A DNA stretch of 64,000 bases, taken from contig JAXQGB010000011.1 in assembly GCA_034331105.1 (NCBI GenBank), positions 186,001-250,000 on the forward strand, read 5' to 3'. This document shows positions 32,525 through 41,633 of the stretch, piece after piece (the stretch's first letter is position 1; each line of letters opens with the position of its first letter). A program made the translations under genes and the position numbers. The stretch is from Caenicola sp034331105 (GTDB lineage: Bacteria > Synergistota > Synergistia > Synergistales > Synergistaceae). The notes below the pieces were generated by a model. It ran no database searches and was not told the origin of the DNA. It was given only the letters and a program-made list of their open reading frames with translations.

Positions 32525-33306
32525 TCTTTGCTGTCTCCACCCGAATAGACTTCAACGCTGTAAAGCTGCGTCAGGTGAGCACCAGCCTGGATACTGATCG
32601 GCAGGAATCCATCTTTGATCTCTTTGGCACCAATTACGCGTCCTATTGGGATGCCCGGAGGCACATGCCTGCCCATGAGCGATGTTGATACGCCCATCCC
32701 GTTCTTAAGGTGCCTCTCTTCAGGAACATAGAGAAGCGTAAGATTTCCCTTGTCATCACCGTTAATGACCCCCAGATCACGCGTCTCGTCCACGGCCGCC
32801 GCTATTAAAAAGGAGGAGGATGTTATCATCTGTACCCACGAGTAGTTCTTTTCAACCCTTATTACACGGCCGATGAGAAAACCTTCGGATGTTACAGCCG
32901 CGCCTTCCTTTATTCCGTCAATGCTTCCTTTATCTATCCTGAATTCCTGCCACCAGTCATCAGGGTAGCGAAGCGTGATCTTTGCGGTAACATTGCCCTC
33001 TTTTGGAACGGGGACTTTTATGCCGGCTCTTTGAAGCTCCTCCGACATTACTCTGTTTGCAAGCTCAAGTTTCGTGACCCTTTCCTGAAGGCTGGATCTC
33101 TCAAGCACCCAGTTGCTGCTGTATTTAACTATGTTTCTCAGTTCTATTGCAGGTTTTTCCGGATAATAAAGGATGCTGTTTGCTCCGTTTACGAAGGTGC
33201 GGTGGAGTTCAGGGAATGTGATCATGATCCAGAGGACACAAAAACCCAACAGCACGGAGATCGCTCCGTGCAGCCATGGTTTAAGCTCTCTGTCCAGAAT
33301 ATTCAT
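32521..33306 (-). CDS. mreC: Rod-shape determining protein MreC
   Basis: Periplasmic scaffold that activates PBP2-RodA. The 261-residue protein has an N-terminal span (about 13-32), a coiled coil (about 65-95, SLQERVTKLELANRVMSEEL) and the MreC beta domain with GIKEGAAVTSEGFLIGRVI and PPGIPIGRVIGAKEIKDG. A GGAGGTG ribosome site precedes the ATG. It lies 47 nt after mreB and overlaps mreD by 4 nt. Confidence 0.95.
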   Translation of the reverse strand: MNILDRELKPWLHGAISVLLGFCVLWIMITFPELHRTFVNGANSILYYPEKPAIELRNIVKYSSNWVLERSSLQERVTKLELANRVMSEELQRAGIKVPVPKEGNVTAKITLRYPDDWWQEFRIDKGSIDGIKEGAAVTSEGFLIGRVIRVEKNYSWVQMITSSSFLIAAAVDETRDLGVINGDDKGNLTLLYVPEERHLKNGMGVSTSLMGRHVPPGIPIGRVIGAKEIKDGFLPISIQAGAHLTQLYSVEVYSGGDSKE

Positions 33307-33353
33307 TCCGACAGCACCTCCAAAATCTTCTTAAAAAGGCATGGCAATATGTG

Positions 33354-34409
33354 TCAGCTGCCCTGTCTGTCGATCGTAATTGAAACTTTGCTCTTTTCCC
33401 TTGGAGTCTCAAGAATTTTACCGAGCCCGAGCGCAACTGAGAAGAGCGGCTGTTCTGCCACATGGACAGGCACATTGAGGGCATCAGAAAAACGCAGGCT
33501 CAGTCCTCTTAAAAGAGCAGTCCCTCCTGAGAGGACTATACCCTGGTCCACGATGTCCCTTACAAGCTCCGGCGGCGTCTGCTCCACAGCGGAGCGGATC
33601 GTGTCCTCTATCTGAGCAACGACAGGTTCAAGTGCCTCGCGCACCTCAACAGAGCTGAGGCTTACTACCTTCGGCAGCCCATCGACCAGGTCCCTTCCCT
33701 TGACGTTCATAGACAGTTCCTGCTCCATAGGGAGAGCCGATCCTATCGCTATTTTTATCTCTTCCGCAGTGCTCTCCCCTATGGCAAGCGTGTAATTCTG
33801 CCGCATCAGGGATATTATCGCTTCATCCAACGAATTTCCTGCGACCCTCACAGCGTGGTTCACAACTATCCCGCCGAGTGATATGACCGCCACTTCGCAA
33901 GTTCCGCCGCCCATGTTGACAACAACGTTGCCCTGCGGCTCGTTTATAGCTATACCTATCCCCACCGCGGCTGCAAGAGGTTCTTCAACAACTATAGCTT
34001 CCTTCGCCCCTGCAGCAAGAGTCACTTCCACTACAGCCCTTTTTTCGACTTCGGTGACACATGCCGGAACGCACACAGCGACCTTGGGATAGGAGAAAAA
34101 ATTCCCTGCCCCTGTGAGGCTCTTCATATAATGCCTTATCATGTGTTCTGTCATTTCAAAGTCAGCTATGACTCCGTTGGCAAGAGGCCTTATAGTTTTG
34201 ATGCCTATAGGGGTACGTCCGATCATTTTTTTGGCATCTGTACCAAAGGCTATTATCTCTTTCTGGCCTTTTCTGTCCAGATTCCTTACCGCAACAACTG
34301 ACGGCTCGTTGACTACTATCCCTTTGGATTTCAAAAAAATGACCGTATTGACTGTACCTATGTCTATCCCAATTTCATAATTAAACAAGTTCGGTCTGAA
34401 CTTAAACAC
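33354..34409 (-). CDS. mreB: Rod-shape determining actin homologue MreB
   Basis: Actin-like filament that orients elongation machinery under the membrane. The protein has phosphate loop 1 (IGIDIGTVNTVIFLKSKG), the connect motif VVVEEPLAAAVGIGIAI, phosphate loop 2 (VVNMGGGTCEVAVISLGG) and the adenosine motif VLSGGTALLRGLSLR. I prefer GTG at 34409 (351 residues, MFKFRPNLFNYE); an in-frame TTG at 34445 would add 12 residues with no clear ribosome site. MreB proteins usually have 335-350 residues. The gene follows radC by 77 nt. Confidence 0.95.
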   Translation of the reverse strand: MFKFRPNLFNYEIGIDIGTVNTVIFLKSKGIVVNEPSVVAVRNLDRKGQKEIIAFGTDAKKMIGRTPIGIKTIRPLANGVIADFEMTEHMIRHYMKSLTGAGNFFSYPKVAVCVPACVTEVEKRAVVEVTLAAGAKEAIVVEEPLAAAVGIGIAINEPQGNVVVNMGGGTCEVAVISLGGIVVNHAVRVAGNSLDEAIISLMRQNYTLAIGESTAEEIKIAIGSALPMEQELSMNVKGRDLVDGLPKVVSLSSVEVREALEPVVAQIEDTIRSAVEQTPPELVRDIVDQGIVLSGGTALLRGLSLRFSDALNVPVHVAEQPLFSVALGLGKILETPREKSKVSITIDRQGS

Positions 34410-34486
34410 CCTGCCACCCGCTTTCAAAAATTTCCCTGAAACCAATATATACCTTTATATTATCTCATTTATGGGCTCAGTATGCA

Positions 34487-35137
34487 TCATTGAACTTGCG
34501 TAAGCTGTCCTCCTGCGGCAATATAGTGCCCCAGAAGCTCAACGCCCAAAAAATCAAGTCCTTTTTTAACATGATCAGTTATCGCTACATCTTCCCTGCT
34601 TGCCGAGCAGCTCCCATCCGGATGGTTATGGACAAGCACAACACCGTATGCGTTCATACGCACGGCCTTTCTGTAAAAGACAGGTATGTCAAGATAGGCT
34701 CCGCTCTGCCCTCCGTATGAGATCTTCTCTTCCTCAATAACCTTCCCGCCTGCGTCCAGGAATATCGCATATATCAACTCCCTGTCGCAAAAACGGGTAT
34801 CTTTCGCTATCTTTTCCAGTCTGACCTGCCATTGGTCACGATCTTTGACTCCAAGGGCAGCTATCCGGCTTCCCAGTTCTATAACAGCGGCAAGCGTCGT
34901 CACCTTGGCAGAGTTGAGCCCCTTTTCTCCCATCAGTTCCTGCGCATCTGCACGGCAAAGACCCTCGAGACCTCCCCAATCATTCAGAAGGGAGGCAGAA
35001 AATTCCAGGACATCCTCTCCCCTTCTTCCTGTCCTCAGAAGTATAGCAAGCAATTCTACAACTGAAAGAGAATGAGCTCCATGGGTCAGAAGTTTTTCTC
35101 GCGGCCTCTCTTCTTCCGGAAGGTCCTTTATCTTCAT
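34487..35137 (-). CDS. radC: RadC family JAB-domain protein
   Basis: The 216-residue protein has an N-terminal helix-hairpin-helix-like UPF0758 part (ERPREKLLTHGAHSLSVVELL) and a JAB/MPN metalloprotease-like domain with VLVHNHPDGSCSASREDVAITD (about residue 170), which keeps the HxH...D zinc ligands. Despite its name the family has no proven repair role. It commonly lies just upstream of mreB, as here. It is 6 nt downstream of the MBL hydrolase gene. Confidence 0.93.
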   Translation of the reverse strand: MKIKDLPEEERPREKLLTHGAHSLSVVELLAILLRTGRRGEDVLEFSASLLNDWGGLEGLCRADAQELMGEKGLNSAKVTTLAAVIELGSRIAALGVKDRDQWQVRLEKIAKDTRFCDRELIYAIFLDAGGKVIEEEKISYGGQSGAYLDIPVFYRKAVRMNAYGVVLVHNHPDGSCSASREDVAITDHVKKGLDFLGVELLGHYIAAGGQLTQVQ

Positions 35138-35143
35138 GCCGGA

Positions 35144-35773
35144 CTATCTCGGCCAATAGGGGTTGTAAATTTTTTCAGCGCCTATAGTTGTCTCAGGTCC
35201 ATGTCCGGGCAGCACCCTCAGTTTATCCGGAAGGTCTGTCAATTTTTTCAGGGATCTGACCAGAACATCTTCATCTCCGCCCGGAAGATCGCTTCTTCCT
35301 ATGGAGCGGGCAAAAAGAGTGTCTCCTGATATCAGCACTTCCTCATCGCCCTCTGTGATATGGAGACATATGCCTCCCAATGTGTGTCCGGGCGTATGGA
35401 TAACGTTTATGTTCATATTCCCGACTTTGAGCGTATCACCCTCGTTAAGTTTTTTATCGGCAGAGGGAAGTTCTACCAAGGTACCCATGAAGGCAGAAAG
35501 GTTTCTGTTCGCATCCACAAGACAGTCCGCATCCTCTGTATGTACTGCAATGCCGTTTTCAGAGAGGTTCCTGAGTTCCGAAACACCTCCTATGTGATCG
35601 CCGTGTCCATGCGTGAGGATTATCCAGTGCAGTCTGATATCATTGTCCCGTATGTACTCTTCGACCTCTGATGCAGGACCTCCCGGATCGATGACGATCC
35701 CTTCACTGCCGGAATCGCTGATCACATAACAGTTCGTCCACAGTGCGCCAAGCGCAAATCTTTTGATCTTCAT
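35144..35773 (-). CDS. MBL-fold metallo-hydrolase (glyoxalase II-like)
   Basis: Zinc hydrolase of 209 residues with the complete ligand set: ILTHGHGDHIGGVSEL (about residue 55), IHTPGHTLGGICLH, VLISGDTLFARSIGRSD and a C-terminal LPGHGPETTIG. The small size and pattern place it in the YcbL/glyoxalase II-like group; the substrate (thioester or other) cannot be told. No signal peptide. It sits between dtd and radC with 7-nt and 6-nt gaps, inside the rel-dtd run. Confidence 0.88.
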   Translation of the reverse strand: MKIKRFALGALWTNCYVISDSGSEGIVIDPGGPASEVEEYIRDNDIRLHWIILTHGHGDHIGGVSELRNLSENGIAVHTEDADCLVDANRNLSAFMGTLVELPSADKKLNEGDTLKVGNMNINVIHTPGHTLGGICLHITEGDEEVLISGDTLFARSIGRSDLPGGDEDVLVRSLKKLTDLPDKLRVLPGHGPETTIGAEKIYNPYWPR

Positions 35774-35780
35774 GCTTTAT

Positions 35781-36224
35781 TCACTCCCTGGTATCTATCA
35801 TAAGAGTCACGGGACCGTCATTGCATATTTCAACCTTCATATAAGCCTGAAAAACTCCCGTTGCTGTCCTGACTCCCCTTATTTCGATCTCTTTGACGAA
35901 TTTTTCATACATGCTGTTTGCAAAAGATGGTTCAGCTGCGTTTGTCCATGAGGGTCTTCGCCCTTTTTTGCAGTCGCCGCACAAAGTGAACTGCGAAACT
36001 ACAAGTATCTCTCCATTTTCGTCTATGACTGACCTGTTCATTTTACCTGATCCGTCTTCAAATATTCTGAGATTAACTATTTTATCTGCAAGCCATGTAA
36101 TATCCTTTTCTGTATCTTCATGGACTACACCAAGAAAAACGCAAAGGCCTTTCCCTATCTCACCTGTGAGGTTTCCATCCACCGAAACACCGGCCTTATC
36201 GACCCGCTGCAGAAGTGCCTTCAT
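35781..36224 (-). CDS. dtd: D-aminoacyl-tRNA deacylase
   Basis: Removes D-amino acids, and glycine misloaded on tRNA-Ala, from charged tRNAs. The 147-residue protein begins MKALLQRVDKAGVSVDG and shows SQFTLCGDCKKGRRPSW (about residue 78) and NDGPVTLMID (about 136), the latter holding the Gly-cisPro that enforces chiral selection. It lies 6 nt after rel, a pairing frequent in bacteria. An amino-acid racemase elsewhere in the window (11212-11907) could make D-residues that this enzyme guards against (inference). Confidence 0.95.
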   Translation of the reverse strand: MKALLQRVDKAGVSVDGNLTGEIGKGLCVFLGVVHEDTEKDITWLADKIVNLRIFEDGSGKMNRSVIDENGEILVVSQFTLCGDCKKGRRPSWTNAAEPSFANSMYEKFVKEIEIRGVRTATGVFQAYMKVEICNDGPVTLMIDTRE

Positions 36225-36230
36225 TGTACA

Positions 36231-38543
36231 TCACCCCCTGGTTATCTCAATGACCCCTGAAATGGTATTGAGCCTTGCTATTATTCTGTAAAGATGCTCT
36301 ATATCCTTTATCTGGACATCGGCAGCTACCCTTGTCCGCGAGTTATTCACAACGTTAGCTCTTATTCCTACAAGGACCCCGTCCATCGCAGTAATGGCCT
36401 GGACTATTTCTCCGAAGAGAGTAGGCTTGTCGACCCCTTCAACTTTGATCCTCGCAGTATATCGATGATCCTTCAGCCTCCCCCAGGAAACATTTATCAT
36501 CTTGCCCTGGTCGGCCTTGTCTATGTTAGCACAATCTTTGCGATGTACTGTAATACCCCTGCTCTGTGTGACACATCCTACTATCTGATCTCCGGGGACC
36601 GGACGGCAGCACTGGGCAAGGGATACAAGCACACCCGAGGCTCCTTCTACCACTATTTCGGAGTCAGCTTCGCTTCTTTGCGGAGGGGCCTGCGCCGGTA
36701 TCGGTTCCGGCGCCAGCTTGGTATCGGATGCCATCCTTCCAAAAATGCTTGCAGCAGTATGATTGCCGGTCCCGACCGACACTATCAGCTCTTCAGTGTT
36801 AAGATATCCCATTTCCCTTGCTACATGGCTAAGCTTAGGAGAGATCGCTTCAAGCGGATTTTCTGTTCCGGGGTTTCTTCTCAGGGCCTCTTTTTCAAGA
36901 AGCTCTCTGCCCCTGTTTATCTTTTCTTCCCGCTCCTGCCTGTCCTGTTGACGGAACCAGCTCTTTATCTTGCTTCTTGTGCGGGTGGATCTTGCTATCT
37001 TTAGCCAGTCCCGGGATGGTTTTCCCTGAGGCGACGTCAGTATGCGTACAATATCTCCGTTCTGGAGCTCCTGGTCCATCGGGGCAATTCGGCCGTTGAC
37101 CATCGCTCCGACACACTTATGTCCTATTTCTGTATGGATGGCGTATGCGAAATCTATGGGTGTCGATCCGTTTGGAACAGATATAACATTGCCTTTAGGT
37201 GTGAAAACAAAGACCTCCGAAGAAAGGACATCGGTCTTCAGGTTATCCATAAATTGTGAACCGACTCCCTCATCTTCCTGTCCTTCGGGCACCACTTCAA
37301 GGGCTTTTCGTATCCAGGTGAGGCCCTCGTCAAGATTATTGACCCTCTTCCCGCCCTCTTTGTAGTTCCAGTGGGCAGCTATTCCGTATTCGGCAAGAGA
37401 ATGCATTTCCCAGGTCCTTATCTGGATCTCAAGCGGTTCTCCGGCAGGGCCTACGACTGTAGTGTGCAATGATTGATAAAGGTTGCTTTTGGGATTTGCA
37501 ATATAGTCATCGAACTGACCGGGGATAGGCTTCCATATCGTATGTACTATGCCAAGGACCTGATAGCAGTCAGCAAGATTTTTCACTATCACCCTGAGAG
37601 CCAGGAGATCGTAGAGCTGATCCAGAGACAGGTTTTTCCTTCTCATTTTTTCGTAGATGCTGTAAAAATGCTTGGGGCGGCCTTTTATCGAAGCTTCTAG
37701 TCCGTCTTCCTCGATTTTCTGAGAGAGGATGTCCATAGCTTCTTTTATTATCATTTCGCGTTCGGGCAGCTTTTTCCTGACTCTGCGCTTTATGTCATAG
37801 TACATTTCGGGATCGAGCATACGGAAAGAAAGGTCTTCGAGCTCTCTTTTTACCTGATATATACCGAGACGATGTGCCAGGGGAGCGTATATCTCAAGGG
37901 TCTCACGAGCTATGGTCAACTGTTTTTCCCTTTTGTGGGATGATATGGTCCTCATGTTGTGAAGGCGGTCTGCGAGTTTGATGAGGACGACTCTGATATC
38001 CTTGGCCATGACCACGAACATCTTCCTGAGGTTCTCAGCCTGATAGTCCTCAAAAGTCTTAAATGGGAGCTTTCCCAGTTTGGTAACTCCGTCAACCAGG
38101 GTAACGACTCCCGCTCCAAATTTTTCTGAAAGATCCTCAGCTGTTATCTGTGTATCTTCAAGAACATCATGCAGAAGCGAGGCTATAATAGTTTCGCGGT
38201 CTATTTCCATACCGGCCAGAATGGCTGCAACAGAGACCGTATGTACAACATACGGGTCGCCGCTGTACCTCATCTGCCCTCCGTGTGATTCGGCAGCGAA
38301 GACAAATGCCTCTCCTATACTTGTCATATCGTCTTTTGAAAGATATTTTGTGATCTTTGACCAGAGGTCCTGCCATGCCAGCCTGAGAGTCGAGACACGC
38401 TGAGCCTCAGGTATACGCCCCCAATAACCTTCCATCAGGGATCTGCAGCCCTTTTCGCTCAGCCCGCCTTCATCTTTCCTGTTTATTCCGGACAGGTGGG
38501 CAGATCGCACATTCAAAGTACCTGCCTTGTTCTCTTCGCTCAT
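36231..38543 (-). CDS. rel: Bifunctional (p)ppGpp synthetase/hydrolase Rel
   Basis: Stringent-response enzyme that makes and degrades (p)ppGpp. The 770-residue protein has the HD hydrolase domain with ASLLHDVLEDTQITAEDL (about residue 105), intact for hydrolysis, the synthetase domain with RPKHFYSIYEKMRRKNLSL (about 280) and FDDYIANPKSNLYQSLHT, a TGS domain (VFVFTPKGNVISVPNGSTPI, about 440) and a C-terminal ACT domain (about 690-770). It is the only Rel/Spo homologue in the window. It follows recJ by 32 nt and precedes dtd. Confidence 0.96.
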   Translation of the reverse strand: MSEENKAGTLNVRSAHLSGINRKDEGGLSEKGCRSLMEGYWGRIPEAQRVSTLRLAWQDLWSKITKYLSKDDMTSIGEAFVFAAESHGGQMRYSGDPYVVHTVSVAAILAGMEIDRETIIASLLHDVLEDTQITAEDLSEKFGAGVVTLVDGVTKLGKLPFKTFEDYQAENLRKMFVVMAKDIRVVLIKLADRLHNMRTISSHKREKQLTIARETLEIYAPLAHRLGIYQVKRELEDLSFRMLDPEMYYDIKRRVRKKLPEREMIIKEAMDILSQKIEEDGLEASIKGRPKHFYSIYEKMRRKNLSLDQLYDLLALRVIVKNLADCYQVLGIVHTIWKPIPGQFDDYIANPKSNLYQSLHTTVVGPAGEPLEIQIRTWEMHSLAEYGIAAHWNYKEGGKRVNNLDEGLTWIRKALEVVPEGQEDEGVGSQFMDNLKTDVLSSEVFVFTPKGNVISVPNGSTPIDFAYAIHTEIGHKCVGAMVNGRIAPMDQELQNGDIVRILTSPQGKPSRDWLKIARSTRTRSKIKSWFRQQDRQEREEKINRGRELLEKEALRRNPGTENPLEAISPKLSHVAREMGYLNTEELIVSVGTGNHTAASIFGRMASDTKLAPEPIPAQAPPQRSEADSEIVVEGASGVLVSLAQCCRPVPGDQIVGCVTQSRGITVHRKDCANIDKADQGKMINVSWGRLKDHRYTARIKVEGVDKPTLFGEIVQAITAMDGVLVGIRANVVNNSRTRVAADVQIKDIEHLYRIIARLNTISGVIEITRG

Positions 38544-38575
38544 TTATGCACCACCGAGCCGTTCGTTAAAGATCG

Positions 38576-40234
38576 CTAGACTGTTACCATTTTTTCCAGG
38601 ACAAGCTGAAGGGAGGTCACGTTCCGCCATGTGTCCAAACGAGGTCTGTATACCCAGCCCATCAGGCTTTCTCTGTCCTTAACGATCTCAGCTGCTCCGA
38701 AACCCAGGAGCGTTGATTCGCCCAGATCTATCTTCACATGCTTTCCATTCTTCCCCAGAGGCAGTATCTTAATATTGCCATTGTAAGGGGAATACAACTT
38801 AGGAGATGGATTATCCATACCGAAAGGTCCAAGTTTTTCAGCCTCATACCATGCATTGAGGTCAAGTTCAGAGGGCGACCAGTACAAAAGATCTTCTTTG
38901 TCGCTTGATACTTTTACCCTTGAGAGCATCTTTTCCATTTCATCTCTGACTTCCTGCCAGTTGTCAGGTTTCACGCTGAAACCTGCAGCAAGGCGATGTC
39001 CTCCCCACGTGTTCAGCTTCGGAGCGAGGGCCTTCAATATGCCGACTGCATCTCCGCCCGCGGGCATTCTCAGCGTACCCCTCATAATATCTCCCACTGC
39101 GGCCACAAGGGCTACAGGAGCGTTTCTCTGGCTGCATATCCTGCTTGCAACACTGCTAAGTACCCCTACAGACCAGTCTTTGTCTGTCAGGACATACTGG
39201 TATGGTTCTGCCTGTTCACCGTCCACCTGCTCAAGGATCTTAGAAGAGAGTTCTCTCCTTTTTTTGTTGAGATCTATTATTTGATCGACCTTCTCCGGAA
39301 GATCGTCGGCATTAAACAGAATTTTTACTGCAAGGTCTGCGAAATATAGTCTTCCTGCTGCGTTGAGGCAGGGAATTATCTTCATTGCAAGGTCTTCCGG
39401 ATCGAGAACTGAGGGGTTTATTCCAAGTTTTTCCATAAGTATGGCAAGACCTGGCCTCGGAGTTCTCCTCAGCACCTCCAAACCTCCCTGGACAAGTACT
39501 CTGTTCAGGGGCGAGGCAAGGGAAACACAGTCTGCAATAGTTGCCAATGCAACAAGGTCAAGGAGTTTTCGCAGCTTTTCCCTTGGAAGAAGCTGATTCT
39601 GCCATGCCCAACACCATATCACTCCCGCAGCACAAAGCCTTTTGGCAGTGATGTCACCGCCGATCTGGGGGTTTACCATGGTGTCTGAGAGTGCAAGTTC
39701 ACCTTCAGCAAGGTGGTGGTCAATAATAACGACCGGAATGCCGCTCTCTTTTATGAGTTTCACTGATCCGACATCCTGAGTTCCGCAGTCAACGACCACG
39801 ACAAGATCGCACTTCCGTTTGGCAATGCTTGTCGCTACATCCGAGTGCAGTCCATACCCCTGGTTGAAACGGTGAGGGATGAAATACCTCACGCTTGCTT
39901 TTTTGTGGAGGACCATTTCAACCGCAAGGGCTGTTGCTGATATTCCGTCGACATCATAGTCGCCGTACACGACCACGTCAGATCCTTCGTCCAGTGCCCT
40001 GAATACGTCAACAGCAAGCGAATTGGTCTCACCAAGGTCCAGTGACCCCAACATGCTCTCCATATCAGGAGATATCCAGCTTTTTATCACTGAATCACTG
40101 GTCTCCGAGGTCACTCCCCTCATCTCCAGCAGCGCGGCCTGAAAGAGGGAGCAGTCCAGGCGGGCAGCAATTTCAACCGCTGTATTCCCGGGTCTGTAAA
40201 TGTTCAGTTCATCTTTTGAGCAAATTACTACCAA
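38576..40234 (-). CDS. recJ: Single-stranded-DNA-specific exonuclease RecJ
   Basis: 5'-3' exonuclease of recombination and mismatch repair. The 552-residue protein keeps the DHH-family metal motifs: YGDYDVDGISATAL (about residue 83), VVVDCGTQDVG, VIIDHHLAEGEL (the DHH) and, in the DHHA1 domain, WGGHRLAAGFSVKP (about 430). The C-terminal OB-like part is present. The start appears to be TTG at 40234, just after the stop of the LapA-domain gene, without an obvious ribosome site, so the exact start is uncertain. Confidence 0.94.
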   Translation of the reverse strand: MVVICSKDELNIYRPGNTAVEIAARLDCSLFQAALLEMRGVTSETSDSVIKSWISPDMESMLGSLDLGETNSLAVDVFRALDEGSDVVVYGDYDVDGISATALAVEMVLHKKASVRYFIPHRFNQGYGLHSDVATSIAKRKCDLVVVVDCGTQDVGSVKLIKESGIPVVIIDHHLAEGELALSDTMVNPQIGGDITAKRLCAAGVIWCWAWQNQLLPREKLRKLLDLVALATIADCVSLASPLNRVLVQGGLEVLRRTPRPGLAILMEKLGINPSVLDPEDLAMKIIPCLNAAGRLYFADLAVKILFNADDLPEKVDQIIDLNKKRRELSSKILEQVDGEQAEPYQYVLTDKDWSVGVLSSVASRICSQRNAPVALVAAVGDIMRGTLRMPAGGDAVGILKALAPKLNTWGGHRLAAGFSVKPDNWQEVRDEMEKMLSRVKVSSDKEDLLYWSPSELDLNAWYEAEKLGPFGMDNPSPKLYSPYNGNIKILPLGKNGKHVKIDLGESTLLGFGAAEIVKDRESLMGWVYRPRLDTWRNVTSLQLVLEKMVTV

Positions 40235-40236
40235 AA

Positions 40237-40608
40237 CTACTCGACCGTTCCGTCAGGTGTATTTACCTCTGTGTAATGTATCTGGCCGGGTTCTTCGTTT
40301 GTGGGGAAAGGATTTCTGGCTGCTGCGACTGATTCGAGTATCGTCTTTTTCTCTCTCTCTACGGCAGCGATCTTTTCATCCTTTGCTTTCAGTTCTTTTT
40401 TATACTTGCCTCTAACCTCAAACATGGAAAAAATAGAGAATATCCACATTATCGCTGCTCCGGCACAGAAGACAAGAACTTCCCATACTCCCTGCGGAAG
40501 GACCCATTCAAAAATTAGAAACCTGACTGTAACATCCCCTATGTTCTGAAAAGCAAAAAGCGCAGACAGAAACATGGTAACAGTTATAGCGAGAATATAG
40601 CTCTTCAT
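40237..40608 (-). CDS. LapA-domain (DUF1049) inner-membrane protein
   Basis: A 123-residue protein from ATG 40608, chosen because GAGGAGGGG lies just upstream; seven more codons are open before it. Two hydrophobic spans (about 3-22 and 42-62) flank the LapA-like segment FQNIGDVTVRFLIFEWVLPQG, followed by a charged coiled-coil stretch (KYKKELKAKDEKIAAVEREKK). LapA proteins take part in lipopolysaccharide assembly control in E. coli; here that role is only suggested. It is the first gene of a long minus-strand run with recJ, rel, dtd, radC and the mre genes. Confidence 0.85.
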   Translation of the reverse strand: MKSYILAITVTMFLSALFAFQNIGDVTVRFLIFEWVLPQGVWEVLVFCAGAAIMWIFSIFSMFEVRGKYKKELKAKDEKIAAVEREKKTILESVAAARNPFPTNEEPGQIHYTEVNTPDGTVE

Positions 40609-40687
40609 AAAACCCCTCCTCATAGGCAAGCAATCAAAATGCTTTACTGTTTGAGTATCTATAATACAACAAAATGATGATTAAGAG

Positions 40688-40719
40688 ACAAAAAAAAAGA
40701 GAGGCACAAGGCCTCTCTT
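40688..40719 (-). terminator. Intrinsic terminator after secF
   Basis: On the minus strand AAGAGAGGC and GCCTCTCTT (arms 40719-40711 and 40705-40697) pair around a 5-nt loop, followed by nine or ten T. It begins 17 nt after the secF stop and separates the sec operon from the lapA-recJ run. Confidence 0.93.
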
Positions 40720-40736
40720 TGAAATGAAAATTGTTT

Positions 40737-41618
40737 TTAGAATTTCGGATAACGCAGATACCACTCTGCAACGACTGCGCTAGCAATGTATACAGAGCTG
40801 TACGTGCCAACGATTATACCGACCAGGAAGGCAAAAGCAAAATTGCTTATTACTTCTCCCCCGAATATATACATAGCCAGGACGGGCAGCAAAGTCGTGA
40901 CCGATGTGTTGATCGTCCTTGCAAGGGTCTGGTTGATAGACATGTCAACAAGTTCTACAACTCCCTTTGTCCTTACCGTAGACCAGTTTTCACGTACACG
41001 GTCGAGCACTACTATCGAGTCATTCAGCGAATAACCGACCACTGTAAGTATTGCAGCTATGAAAGCCACGGAAACCTCTTTACCTGTGAGGCTGTATACC
41101 CCTAGCATGATGATCGAGTCATGTATAAGGGAAAGCACCGCAGCTACACCGAAACGGAACTTGAAACGGAATGCCATGTAGATGAGAATACCGATCAGTG
41201 CAAGAGCAAGAGCGACAAATGCCTGGCTGCGAAGCTCCTGACCTACCACGGGTCCAACTTTGTCGATCTTAAGAATTTTCAGCCCGCCAAAATCCTTTTT
41301 AAGAGTTTCAAGGACCTGTCTCCTTACCTCTTCATCCTGAGCCTGGAAACGTATGAGCACTTCATTGTTGTCATAAGCCTGTATTATTGCCTGTCCCTGT
41401 CCGATCTTGCTGAGACTGGCACGAATATCGGAGACCTGCACCGAAGAAGAAAATTCGACCTGAAGCACGAGACCTCCGGTGAAGTCTACGCTCAGGTTCA
41501 GTCCTTTAGTTGCTATAAGACCGATTGAAGCAGCCACTAGAACGAGGCTTATCACAATGGCGTAAAATCTGTATTTCATGAATGGTAAATTGAGTTTTGA
41601 AGCATTAAAAGCAACCAT
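40737..41618 (-). CDS. secF: Protein translocase subunit SecF
   Basis: Partner of SecD in the proton-driven RND-type complex that helps release exported proteins. The 293-residue protein has six membrane spans; the first (about 18-36) leads into GLNLSVDFTGGLVLQVEF, and later spans carry LALALIGILIYMAFRFKFRF and VGYSLNDSIVVLDRVRENW, both family signatures. It follows secD by 15 nt and ends at a strong terminator. Confidence 0.96.
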   Translation of the reverse strand: MVAFNASKLNLPFMKYRFYAIVISLVLVAASIGLIATKGLNLSVDFTGGLVLQVEFSSSVQVSDIRASLSKIGQGQAIIQAYDNNEVLIRFQAQDEEVRRQVLETLKKDFGGLKILKIDKVGPVVGQELRSQAFVALALALIGILIYMAFRFKFRFGVAAVLSLIHDSIIMLGVYSLTGKEVSVAFIAAILTVVGYSLNDSIVVLDRVRENWSTVRTKGVVELVDMSINQTLARTINTSVTTLLPVLAMYIFGGEVISNFAFAFLVGIIVGTYSSVYIASAVVAEWYLRYPKF

Positions 41619-41633
41619 TAACAGCGCCTCCTT

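Noticed and set aside
36294..37004. 236-codon plus-strand open frame
   Set aside because: Antisense to the C-terminal half of rel; no motif and no ribosome site.
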